This document shows, piece after piece, positions 44,065 through 55,499 of a DNA stretch of 64,000 nucleotides. Each line of letters starts with the position of its first letter. The stretch's first letter is position 1. The DNA is taken from the NCBI GenBank assembly GCA_033296885.1, contig MU864010.1:1-64000 (forward strand), read 5' to 3'. The notes beneath the pieces were generated by a model. That model was not told where the DNA came from and ran no database searches. It saw only the letters and a program-made list of their open reading frames with translations. The stretch comes from Triangularia verruculosa. Its lineage: Eukaryota > Ascomycota > Sordariomycetes > Sordariales > Podosporaceae. A program made the position numbers and the translations under genes.

Positions 44065-46890
44065 TATATTGCTGTGCTTTGTGTAATCTCCGACGGCGAA
44101 TACAAGACGATCATCTTCACCATGAGGCCAGAGATATACTCACGGATTCTGTTACATAAGAAAACGGTGCTGGATGATCGATTCGAGTTCGCATTCCTGG
44201 ACCACTCAGAGACGCAGTTCCGAGAAGGGCAACAATTCCCCCTCGGCAACAAGAGACGAGACCTGGAACTTGGAAGCGACGGGCATGGCGGGCAAAGGCA
44301 GGGAGGGGACCCTGCGGCGCAGCAAAAGACACCACCGTTTTGCCTAGCTGTTTACCGTTTTGGCCTGCAGTCACCTAACCAGACCAGGGGAGGTGTGTAT
44401 GTCTGTGCTATTGCACACTGCGTGAGCTAATGCAGCCCTTCTTTCTGCGTAGGGCAGAATAGGGCAGGCAGAATGCCAGGGGGTCTGCCGCAGCGAAGGG
44501 GGGGTGTCAACAGTGAGGAGCATGCAGACGATTGATGGGTTAGGGTTACACGGATAAAATCGAGACATTTTCCCAACCACACCAACCACACACAACCCAC
44601 ACTGCCTCACAACCAGACTTTGGAACTTGGCGCTCCATGGCTCTTGTTCAGCCCTTTTTTACACTACTTATCGCGTAGGGGCCGGAATGCGAGGTGCTTT
44701 CCCGTAGGACTCCTGCGGACCGATGTTGGGGGCCGCTCAAAAACAAGCTGATCTGGGGAGACTGGCTTCTGCCGAGCTTTGAGTAACCCTGTTGACGATC
44801 CCCCCGCATGATTTTCCCTGCTTATATTTACATATACATAGTATACTTTGCCGTGCCCTTTTGTGTCCTTGGGCGTGGGGTTTCTCTGCTGAGTCAAAGC
44901 GGCCATCGTGGCTGCGCCGTCGGCCTGCTTTTCCTCTCCCTCATCACAGACCCGCGCTCGACAGCAGATCTTCCGACAGTAGCATTCGGTTCCACAGGAA
45001 AAGAGCTAAACGGGCTGTGCCGCCAGCTTGCCTACCGCGATCGGGCCTTGTGGAAGGTGGAGGATGATGCAGTGTAGGCTGCCTCACCTCACGAGGTAAC
45101 TGGTTGACGATTCATACGCGCACACACGGCACACACACTAGTGTTCGTGCCATATGTCAGACGACGGTCGATCTGCTCAGTCAGCACAAGGTTCAGGAAA
45201 CAGTGGATGACGGGGGTGGGAGGTAACTGGACGGGAGCGGAACATCCTTCCGTTGATTGCAGCAAGTGGGGAGGCAGGAGTGATATTTTCATATATCTTG
45301 TGCAAGCCTGCAGAAACGCAGAACCAACGGCATGACGATAAAAGGACGGGGGTGGTGCGAGGCAAGGTGGTTGTGCGTACGGCATGACATGTATTGGAAA
45401 TCCTACGCCAAGAAACAGGCCCCGACATGGACTGCATCTGGGAAGTGGTTTTGCTACTCAAGTTTTCATCCAGGGAGACCTCGGTGTGGAGGAGGGCATC
45501 ACCTACCGATTAACCAGAAACAAGAACCGAGGAGCCTCATTCTCCTGTTGATCGATGGGAAGGGTTGGCAACGGGCTTGTGGCCCATGGAACACGGCTTA
45601 TACAAGCCCGTCTTACGCTGACCCTGTCCATCTCCTCCACCTCCGCAGCGACAATCCCAACATGCATCTTGCTTAATTTCGTGCCGTGATCGCTATCTAT
45701 CCGAAGGTTGGTTGATGTGTTGCCGTCGCATCGAACAAACAAAACCCGGGCCGGTTCTTTGCTTATTCAAGAGGTGTGTTTGAGACTGAAGAACTGTGCA
45801 TGAAGACGACACTCTAGTGTGGTGATACAAACCCAGACTTTTCATTTTATCCACAGGGCGGGAGGTCAATTTATCTGGGTATTTTCTAGAACTTTGTTGG
45901 TCTGCTGGAGAGAGAGAGTATAGGCTTCTTCCATCATCTGAAAGATCATCACTGTTCCATCTGGCCCATCATCACAACCTCAAAGCAGCCTAGCGCTTAC
46001 CGGCAGCGCCTCTCACCTTTCACATCACACAATCGTTGCATTTCCGTTGCCAAACTGTGACTTGTCATCTTCTAGTCTACCACCGGACCGCAACGGCGAC
46101 AATATGAATCTCACTGCCTTAACCTCTCCCAGTCTAGAGCAGATCATGACGATGAACCGGTGGGGACGGGTAGGTGGAGAGGTAAGCCATGCACAGTCAC
46201 GAGATCAATATGCAAAAAAGAAAACCAAAAGAATCCGAGTACGCGAATAAGACGAGAGCAGCAGTTTGGCAATGCTCGGACCGGGGGACGGGGCCATCAA
46301 TGGCGACATGTTCGGGAGGGAACGTGATATCTGGGCTGACAGCCGGGGCCGCCGTCAGCCACCACTGCTACCGAGATCGGATGATGCTGTTGTGTTTTGG
46401 GCACTCGAAACATGTGACGGACTGGCTGGGGCCGACTTTGACATCGATACCTCGCCATGGATAGTAGACTGGATGAAGTGTTCGCCTTTCAAGGCCAGAC
46501 CAGTCGTCACCTGTCACCACATCAGCGCGGGCAGCAGAGCCTCAAGGTTGGCATCCTTCAAAAGCCAAGGCTGTATCAGTTGGATCGACGAAAAGGGTCA
46601 AACAATACCCAAAGTACTTAATAAGTGTACAGAAAGGGTTATGACGAGGTCAACAGGCCACCGCCAGATGCAACCCCTTTTCTGTACATCACAGCACCCT
46701 CTCCAAAAGCAGGTTACACCAGGACCTCATTCTTGCGAAAACCTTCGTCTGATGAAACAGACTCAGTCTACCCGTCACATCCATATTCAGCTGGTGCACT
46801 TACCCACGGGTCGGACATTGTGTATGTGTGTGCTCACCTTCACCCGCCCATGCCGGCCGTCTCGCACTAGGTGGGCAGAAAGATTCATCC
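44065..46890. other. Large convergent gene-free interval
   Basis: About 2.8 kb between the 3' ends of VFA1 and YVH1. Several frames of 60-110 codons occur on both strands, but none shows a domain, conserved-looking composition or coherent splicing. GGGTTAGGGTTACACGG occurs near 44537. Unrecognised non-coding RNA or a lost gene cannot be excluded. Confidence 0.5.
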
Positions 46891-48021
46891 TCAGAGATTC
46901 TCGGCCCTCTGTCCTGGTGGCATCCTTATCCCCAGCGCGGCCATCCGGCTCGCAATCTCGTCTGCCCCCGCCGGGCCACCCTTCCTCCCTCCCGCCGTCA
47001 CCGTCACCTTGTCAACCTTGCTTCGCTGCAGGGAAAAGGCCGGGGCGACCCAGTCCCCACAGCTGCACTTGAACCCCCTCCACGAATACCTCCCCACCGA
47101 CGACCCGCACTTTGGATGCGGGCAGTTGAGCCTGCCTTCCAACTCGCCCAGCTCGAGCGTGTCCCTCATCCATGACAGTGCCTCGACAAAGTAATGTGGG
47201 CAGTCGTCCTTTCCCTTGTTTCCTCTGCCCTGGTGAGGCACCACAAACGGCTCCGTCGCCAGCCTCCTTCGGCACTTCTTACACCTTAGCTCAAACGTCC
47301 CTCCCTCCTCTTGCTTCTTCTTCTCCTCGGCCTCCTCATCCTCGAAACGGATCCAGTCCGGTGCCCTCCCCACCGCCGCGGCAGTTTCCACCTCCCTCTT
47401 GTACAGCCACCTCTGATACTTGACGTTCTTCTCCACCGCATCGTCAGCGTCGGCCGGACATCCCATAGCAACCCACATCTCCAGCTGCTCCATGAACCCC
47501 TCGTTTGGCTCGGCAATCGGCCGTGTCTCCCTGACCAGCTCGACTGCTTTCTGTACCGCCTCCTTGGCCTCCTTCGCATCCACCTTCGCATCCCCCCTTC
47601 CCAGCCCGAACCGTTGGGGATGCTTCCATAACAGATACGCCACAATGGCAGTGACGGATCTCGACTTGCCCATCGCACAATGCACCAGCACCGCTCCCTT
47701 CTGTTCATGTAACCCCTGCTGTATGAACCTCACCATCTTGGGCAGGTGCACCAGGATATCCTGGTCCTCCATGTCGTCAATGTCAATGGTCATGTGCTGC
47801 AGTGGCCGGTAGACTTCATCTTCGAGGGTGTCGAGCGAATATTGGATGACGGAAAGAACGTGGGTGATTTTGTGCTCGTGGATGACGCGGGGGCGGTTCA
47901 CTCCAAAGATGCTGTTGAGGCGTCTTGTTAGCAGCGCAAAAGTGACAGACAATGGGCACCAGGAAAGAACTTACCCTCCGACGAAGAGCTCCTCGGGGCC
48001 ATTTATTCTGTTCAACGCCAT
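46891..48021 (-). CDS. YVH1: Dual-specificity phosphatase Yvh1
   Basis: Two exons, 48021-47975 and 47911-46891, giving 355 residues. The phosphatase domain contains IDIDDMEDQDILVHLP and the signature VHCAMGKSRSVTAIVAYLL, with catalytic Cys about residue 94. The C-terminal half is the Yvh1 zinc-binding domain, with paired cysteines in ELRCKKCRRRLATEPFVVP, the DDCPHYFVEALSWM block, LNCPHPKCGSSVGRYSWRG and FKCSCGDWVAPAF. Yvh1 releases Mrt4 from pre-60S ribosomes; it needs the zinc domain for this rather than catalysis. It also affects growth and sporulation in yeast. The 63-nt intron follows codon 15 (GTAAGT donor). Confidence 0.94.
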
Positions 48022-49199
48022 GCTGGTTGAGGCCTCTACCTGAGGTAGTCGAGGGGCGTGTGATCGCAAATGCTATAATTATTCGTAGGTAGCCGTTGAT
48101 CGATCGTGGTTTTTTCTAGCCCCGCAGCCGCAACTGTCGTTCGCTGGAAAACGCGGGGCAAAAGAAGGGACGGGGCCGCCCCACGCGAGCACCGCCTGGT
48201 GCCTGGTAAGGTTTAGTGGCCCTCAGCAGCTCCTTGGACCCCTGAAAGTCAAAAAGTGGACCCTGCTGTGATGGAACAAGTGATGAATTACTTTTTCGTT
48301 CGAAACTCTCATGAGATACCCTATGCCCTGATCTTGATCTTGATCTTGCACCAAATCAGACAATATCCACCCGTAAAAACCAACTCATATGTACGATATA
48401 CAACGCGACCTCCATCTCACTCCCATCGCCCCTCCCGACCATTCGCCGCTGGTATCGGATCCCCGCGCTTTTTCCATGATGCTTCGAGACAAATATACGT
48501 GATGTGTATGCTTGACCAATGACAGATGCCTTCCGCCCAAATGCCCTAATAACCTAAACATGGCCTCCATCCACCACGCCGCCCCCAGACAGACAACCTT
48601 GAAGAGAGAAAAACAAGCCGAGAAAAAAGCAGACAACGGGACATGATATTCATTTGTCGTCATCACGTAAACTGCATGTCTTTGATGCTTGACAACAACA
48701 CGAGGCCAGGCCGTTGGGGTCAGGAAAAAAAACAAGGCCTGACGACAACACCCATCTGCAAGAGAAGCAAGCTCCCATGCAGGAAGCTGACCCACGTGCT
48801 TTTGGTAACCAAGTCACCAGCACGGCCAAGGCTGACGGTGGTGGTGGTGTGGGGCCTGCTGATGAGCGATATCTGGAAGCCATAGAGAGAGAGTGAGGGC
48901 TGACATGCTGCATGTTTTGCCGTGTTGTGACCCAAACCGGCGCCATTCTGCGAAGGTCCCGCACCATGCTGCCCCGACTTGGCGCAGAAGAAAAGGAGGG
49001 GAAAAAAAAGAAAAAGGCGGAATGACGCCGGTTCCGCCACACCGCGTGTCCTGACGAAAGACCCGAAGTGCGTCCGATCTTGACGCCCCCCCTGAAAAGG
49101 CCGTTTCGACAATGTGACTGGTTGACCCGTGCTGTCCGAGATTTTCCCGGCCCCGGCAATCTCTGCCCTGTTTCTGATCCTTCCCGCTTTATTCCTGTC
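48022..49199. other. Intergenic region
   Basis: About 1.2 kb between the YVH1 start and the C2H2 gene 3' end. A small tandem repeat of ATCTTG occurs near 48330-48348. No gene supported. Confidence 0.5.
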
Positions 49200-51261
49200 T
49201 CATCTGCCAACACTGACGCCGTCCTCTTCGATCATGCAGGCGTTCTCGAGCATGTTCGTCCACTTGCCGCTGGTGCCGGCGTGGCTGTGCTTGAGATGTT
49301 GCCGAAAGTGGTCGGCCCGGTAGAACTTCTTGCTGGCATTGCATTCGCGGAACTTGTGCACGTCCTGGAGATGGCGAACCCGCTTCTCCCAATCTTCCTC
49401 GTCGACGCTGGCGTTTGGCCCGTTGCGCCCAAACTCCTTCCCGCAGTACCCGCACGTATCGGCCTCGCCCGGCGTTGCGGTGCTGTCATGGAAAGCCCGT
49501 TCGTAGCCCGTCAGAGCAGAACATGACCAAGAATGGCGACGCACGTGGAGAGAGTTTTGATGCCTTTCCGCCTCATTCTTGTTCTTGAAGCGGTTTCCAC
49601 AAAACGTGCACTCGTACTGCTTTTCAGCCTCGTGTGTGCTGCGAATGTGATCAGTATGCCGTGTGCCTTCAAAACTCATGCCAAAAAAAAACATACCGTA
49701 GCTCTTCTTCCGTCTCAAACTTCTTGGGCTTCTTGGGACAGCATTCACACATGTACGGACCCTTGAGCTTGGCGGCCAGGCTGCTCCCGTTTGGGTTTTT
49801 GGGCATTTCGGCAACCTTTCTGGGAGAGACCAGTGCGATTCTTGCCGTGGGCTGCTGTGCCGCAGCGGCTGCTGACCGCCCCAGGCTCATCCCGATTGCC
49901 GACCTGGGCGAACCAGCCGTCATGCTGAGCGGTGTGCCGTACGAACCCCCGCCATTCATCGGATCCGTCGGCGAAAGACCGCCGGGGCTCAAGCCGGGCG
50001 AGCGGCGGCCAAAGGTCATGCTGCTCGCCGTGAGGTTGCCACTATAGCTCCCGCTACGGCTCACGGGCGATCGGCCGCCAATGGTGGGGTTTTGAGGCAT
50101 GGACAGCAATCTTGGTGTCGGGGATCCTCGTGAAATTCCAGATCCATCACGGCCAGGCCATCTCATGGAATCACTGGCCATGGGCACATCGTCGCTTGGG
50201 GGTGACGACGCACGGCGTTTCTGGCCCGGCTGGTAGCTTTCCCTCCCCCGCTCTCTTTCCCTCCAAGGGTCTTCTATTTTTAGCCGGCGCATCCGCGTGG
50301 TCTCTTCCATGGGGAAATCCACATCCTCATCGCGCCCCTCATAATCATGGCTGCCGCTGTGCGACAGACCTGGTCCCTCACTATCCGTCATGGATTGCAT
50401 GCTGTGCAGCCTGTGTGACCGCGGGGAACGCTCAAACTCGGTGCTGTCGGCGGCGCTCAGGGGTGACCGATAATCCATAGGTCCCGGGTGGCCAAAGGGT
50501 GAAGGTCCGGGCGAGGTAGCCGACATGGGAGACCTGCTATAGCCAACATCGAGGAAGGGCTGCTTGGACCTGTGGGGAAGAGACAATGTCGACAGTTCGG
50601 CATGATGGGCGCGCGGTGGTGGAGGGTCATGGACAGAATAGCCGAGACCAGAGCCGCCAAGGCCTGGGCGGCGCATGGCGGGCCTGTTGAGCCTGTTGAG
50701 CATGGAACTGTCAATTGCCTCGTGGCTCGGACGGAAGCTCTTCATGGTCTGGCTGATGGCGCTGAAGGATGGAAGGGTCGTGGATCTGCGTATTTGGTTT
50801 GCACCGTTAGCCATGCGCCCACTCAAATCTGTCCCAAGAAGTAGTAGCTACCTGTTGGACCCAAAACTGTGGTATGTCTCGTCGTGATAGTCAGAATCGC
50901 GTCTCTGTAAGCTGTGTGGACTCATGCCCAGGCCGCTGTCTACGCTCCCGTCATAGTTGTCGCGCTTCCGCATTCCTTCCCACTTGAGATGCTCCTTGGG
51001 GTCGATGGGGCCGTCAATGGGAACCAGGCGTGGTGGAGGAAGCGGTGGAGGCGCGAAATCGTCTTCTCTCCCGCGTATCGCCATGGGATTCGAAGCCGCC
51101 GAGGGCGAGAGGTTGTCGTTAAATGGGATGCGATGGGACATGGGCGCAAAAGGTCCGGCCGGGAATCCGCCATCACGACCTGATAAAGATGGGAGGGGAC
51201 CGCCGCTCATGGTGTCTCTTGGCCCGTGTCGCGACGGAGCTTGAATGGGGATGGCGGCCAT
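49200..51261 (-). CDS. C2H2 zinc-finger transcription factor
   Basis: Three exons: 51261-50852, 50785-49697 and 49638-49200, giving 645 residues. About 450 N-terminal residues are Ser/Pro/Arg/Gly-rich and low complexity, with SSPPSDDVPMAS and repeated SPG/SPR steps typical of phosphorylated activation regions. The DNA-binding end has MCECCPKKPKKFETEEELR, a classical finger YECTFCGNRFKNKNEAERHQ, a third Cys-pair CGYCGKEFGR with RVRHLQDVHK, and a final RADHFRQHLKHSHAGTSG. The intron before THEAEKQ splits the first and second fingers. Targets are unknown. It lies downstream of a 4.2-kb non-coding region, as often seen for developmental regulators. Confidence 0.88.
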
Positions 51262-51583
51262 GGTTCGCCTTGTGTCGACGGTCGACAATGACGTCCACCG
51301 ACACAGGAAGGCAATTCTAGGACAACAGACAGCTGAACCACAGGGCCAGTGGTTCGACACCTCAGCCTTGCCACCGCCTTGGTTTTTTTCAAGAGAACGG
51401 CAGCTGAAACCAAGCTTCCTATGAATGCAGCTGCTCTATGCCCGGATCAGAGAGAGGTGAGAGGCCTCGGTGTTGCCGATGCAGGTGCAACTCGAGGAGG
51501 GATTGGCTGTGTTAAGTCAACCGAAAAGGTAGGCGCAAACTCGATCCCACATTTATCTGTTATTCATCAATGCTCTGTCCGGT

Positions 51584-51618
51584 AGGCGATGGGCGATGGG
51601 CGATGGGCGATGAGCGAT
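51584..51618. repeat. 7-bp tandem repeat (GGGCGAT)5
   Basis: Five heptamer units with small variation (AGGCGAT, three GGGCGAT, GAGCGAT). Confidence 0.85.
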
Positions 51619-51758
51619 GGGATGGTGATGGGGTGGAAATGGTGGTGAGAAACAAAAAAAGATAAAAATAAAGAAGATAAAAAAAATATCATTGACAGAA
51701 CAGACAAAGCTCTTGATGCGGCGGAGGTAGCAGTAGCATTTCAACAAATGGATGGCCC

Positions 51759-51773
51759 GGGGGGGGGGGGGGG
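51759..51773. repeat. Poly-G run
   Basis: Fifteen consecutive G. A second run of 11 G follows at 51844-51854. Confidence 0.85.
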
Positions 51774-51805
51774 AGAGATGGAAGATGTGGGGGAGGGAAT
51801 GGGAG

Positions 51806-51830
51806 ATGGTGAATGGTGAATGGTGAATGG
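51806..51830. repeat. 7-bp tandem repeat (ATGGTGA)3
   Basis: Three and a half units of ATGGTGA between the two poly-G runs. Confidence 0.8.
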
Positions 51831-54800
51831 TCAGTGGTGGATTGGGGGGGGGGGCGGCGTGAGGATTGATAGGGCGGGGCGCACCACTGGCACTGGCACA
51901 GTCTTGACAGTGCGCCGCCTGAGGAACTGGAAATTGTGGTATTGTGCCTTGTGGCTCCCTGGGGTTTTGCCAAGCCAGCCTAGGCCAGGGTTCCAGGGTG
52001 CTTCGGTACTGGCAGCGTGTGAGTTTTGGCGCGATGGCGAGTCGGGTCGAGGGTTCAGCCTGGAAACCAGTGGAGCCCGCCAGACCATCCCCCCGGCACC
52101 GTGTCTGGGAGACGGGGGAAAAGAGGGGCAAGCGGTGAGGTAAGGTATTACCCAATCCCTCCAACATCTCCCGGAGGCGACCATCGACGGCGTCAAGCTT
52201 GGATTCAGAACTAATGTCGCCCTGGACGAGCTGGGCATGGCTCTGTCTTGGTTGACCTGCTGAGGAGATTTGCCTGCTTCCTGCTTCCTGCTCGCCCCCT
52301 GATATGCATCATGTATCTGTCAAGCTCATGGTTTGCTCGTGGCTCACACGTTCTATTTTTCTCAGCTCGCTCGACCAAAACGGCAGCATATGGTAGCATT
52401 CGGTTGTGTGTCTTTACTTTCTTTTCAGCAGAATGGCCGTCGCCTCCATGTACACTAGGCTTCAGCCCTATTGCTTTTTCATCACACTCACCCGTTGTCT
52501 CACCTCGTTCGTCACCCCGCCCAGCGAGACAGATCGGGGCTTGTTGGTTGGGATTCCCTCGGGCTAACCTGTTTGGATAGGGCCCAAGAAACCCGAGTCA
52601 GCTTGTGCGCCCACACCTCACTCGGATTTCCAGAGTCGGCAATCACTGGCCGTTGAGAACGGAGACGACAGCAGCCCACCCCCTCTGTATACGGATGGGA
52701 CCCTGCTGGCCAACGGGAATCGTCCAGTGCGGAAGAGCAGGATTCCAGGGCGTTTCGCCCGTTTTCGAGATACGGAACGGCTGCGCGCATGCCGCTTTCA
52801 ACATTCCTCTTCTGCCCTGTAGGGTTGCGGACAACCGTCCCCGTACCACGTTGGTATTTTCCCAGCCGCGTGCTTCCCGTCCAAGCCGGCCCGGGAAACC
52901 ACAGATCATACTGTGGCGATCACGATGATGGCTTCATCAAACCAGATCTGATTCTGGAAGCTTTGAGGCTGGCCCAAGTCTATTCAAAGACTCCAGGTGG
53001 CTTTTCGCCTGCCTGCCCGTCTGTCTCTCGCACTCGCTTACCTGAGCATATCTGGAAGAGCTTTCATTCTCACCGCCCTCACCGCCAGGTGCTCAGCATC
53101 ATTCAGCTTCTAGAGTACAAATGGCACAGCAAGCACCGTCATCCGCTTCTCGCCACTTGACACCGGCCGTATGGAAGTCTTGGGGGCCTTGAGCTAGAGG
53201 CTGCGCTTACTCATCTGTGCTGTCATTCCGACGGCAATTCTCAGACGAAATCTGATCTTGTGTCACCACAGCATGGCCATGGTTAATCAAGGACCAAACA
53301 GGGATACAGTTCGGTGTGAGAGCATGCCGGCCGTGACGATGATAGCCCATTGTGACAGCTTGTTGTCGAACTGGAGGAATGGCGGCCTTTGATGTGGCTT
53401 CTGTGCAAGGCACGCAGGGCAGAATGTCAGCCCTACGACGAGTCCGCAACAAGCTAGGACCACTCTCCGTCGAGGAGGATCAATGCTTATTGGACTATCA
53501 CGGCGGGGGATATCCTTGTCTACGGGGGCATGACACATCCCGAGGCTGAAGGTGAGCGTTTTTGCGCAGGCCGACACCTCACCATTGGGGGGCATCTCAT
53601 CTCGGTCCCACGCTGGCGGCCGTTTCTGTGTTTACTTGCTGATCAAGCTCTACCGATACCCTGTTATTAACAGCAACTTGACATGAGACGGCGCGGTCCT
53701 GTGTTTCCCCAAACGTGCGCCTGGACTCGGGCCAAGGCCCGCCGCTCACCGCGCCAAAAAGTTCACGGACGCTCGGCATTTGACCATGGTGGATGCCCCG
53801 CACTTTTCCCAAGTCACCACAACCCGACCGGCCGGCCGATGTGATTTAGTTTTTGGCTCCGGCCCTTCTCGACTATCTTCTTCTTCATCAATGTCTTGGA
53901 TTGGCCTCGGCGAGGTGTGAACCAAGACGATCAGCCCGGAGAACCCCCCGCCAGCTGATTACAAATGTCCACAACACCCCCACCACAGTCGGCATTATCC
54001 GCTGAAGTTCACACCATCTATGATCAACCTCCTTGGCCCGCTCCCGTCAAGTGGGGAGTGCTGGTTCAGACTAGACAAATCCCAGGCTAAATACCCCAGA
54101 TGATCGGCGGCCTGTTATGCCCCCGATGAAACGGCTTCGTTGCCATGAAGTGGTGAACCGTAAATGTCCGCAGGCAAGCCTCCCGGAAATGAAGTGGGAG
54201 AAGCAGTCGGAGGACGGGCTACGGAGCAAAGTCCGCATTTGTGCCCTGGGTGAAACGCGGCGCTTATCCCGCGCTCTCCTTCTACGGGGGCCATGTTTGA
54301 TACAAGCTGCTACCAGGGGTCCGATGATATCTACAACACCAAGGCAGGTGAGGAAATGACATAATGGCAAGGTTTCCGTTCCGATAGCTTTCGTCATGGA
54401 TGATGACGGGTTCAAGGTGCACTTGCCGGTACCCGTATCACGCTACCACCATGGATATGACCAGCCTCATCAAAAAATGAAAAATTCCATTTGTTCCGTC
54501 TGACCTACCGTGACATTGGTTGCCGTGATGATTGACCCGCTTGCAATGACACCTCTCAACCATGCCTGACCGTTTTTCTTTACCGTTCTCCAACCCTACA
54601 GGGCAGAAGAGCAAGACAACGAAATTTTGCAGACCGCAAGATGTCGCTTGGCCCACTCTTCCCCTTGTTCGATAATGGCTTTTGTTTCCCTTCCGGCCGT
54701 TGAACCGAGGAATGCGCCGGTGTTTTCCCCACACAAATGGATGCCTTGACACCTCTCCTTCAAGAGCCGAAGCATGACAAATCTCGGGGGCCTGTCTGGT

Positions 54801-55499
54801 AATCTCCTGCGGCCTATGCCGGGCTGTGGTATGGGTACGATGTTGACTAGCAGGGAAATAGTTGTAACCTTGTGAGGAGGAGGGTATGGATTGTCTTGAA
54901 TAGGTACAGTGAGGAACCTGGGCACATAAGGTAGGCAAGCTCAAGCCCACGAAATATTGTGAGGTCTACTGTTTGATTGTTATTCAAACCGACTGCCGAT
55001 TTGGATGGATGGTAAGAGTTTGTTGAAAAAGCTCGGGCAAATTGGATAGAACCAAGTTCAAACAGAGTTTGCGCATGGGTACGCACCTGTCAACATAAGA
55101 CAAGTGAAACGAGGCCCGAAGCTGGTATTCCTTAACCGCCCCATTAACCTCACCAGGTAGTCTAGTTCTCACCTCTGAAATGAGATGCTTCCAGTATTAA
55201 AGAGATAGGCCCTCAACTAAACACTCTAAACCCCAGAGCTGGTTGGGCCCATGCCCCAGGTTGCAACATCCCTTCGTCGTACTACGTGGTGGTCTGCAAG
55301 AAATGGCAGATGGAGCCGCGAATGATACATCAAGGACCTTTTGCTTCCCACCACAAGCTTCACCTTCACAGATTAGCACCAAACTCTTTCATCCCGCATC
55401 AGAGGTTTATGACCTGCTGCAAGCAACAGTATGAGAGACATGTCACCGCCCTAGAACCCAAGGGGGAAGAGAGCCAGATCGACGCTCTAGGTAGACTTT

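Larger units (their letters stand above)
51262..55499. other. 4.2-kb gene-free region upstream of the C2H2 gene
   Basis: No coding gene supported in either strand. It holds short 7-bp tandem arrays, two poly-G runs (15 and 11 G) and mixed low-complexity DNA. Both flanking genes are transcribed on the minus strand, so most of this lies upstream of the C2H2 gene and may be its promoter plus a long 5' UTR. Confidence 0.55.

Noticed and set aside
46266..47072. 268-codon plus-strand frame overlapping the YVH1 3' end
   Set aside because: Half of it is the reverse of YVH1 coding sequence; the rest has no recognisable content.
51345..51370. GGTTCGACACC as a tRNA T-loop
   Set aside because: The flanking five-base stem does not pair and no A box or cloverleaf lies upstream.
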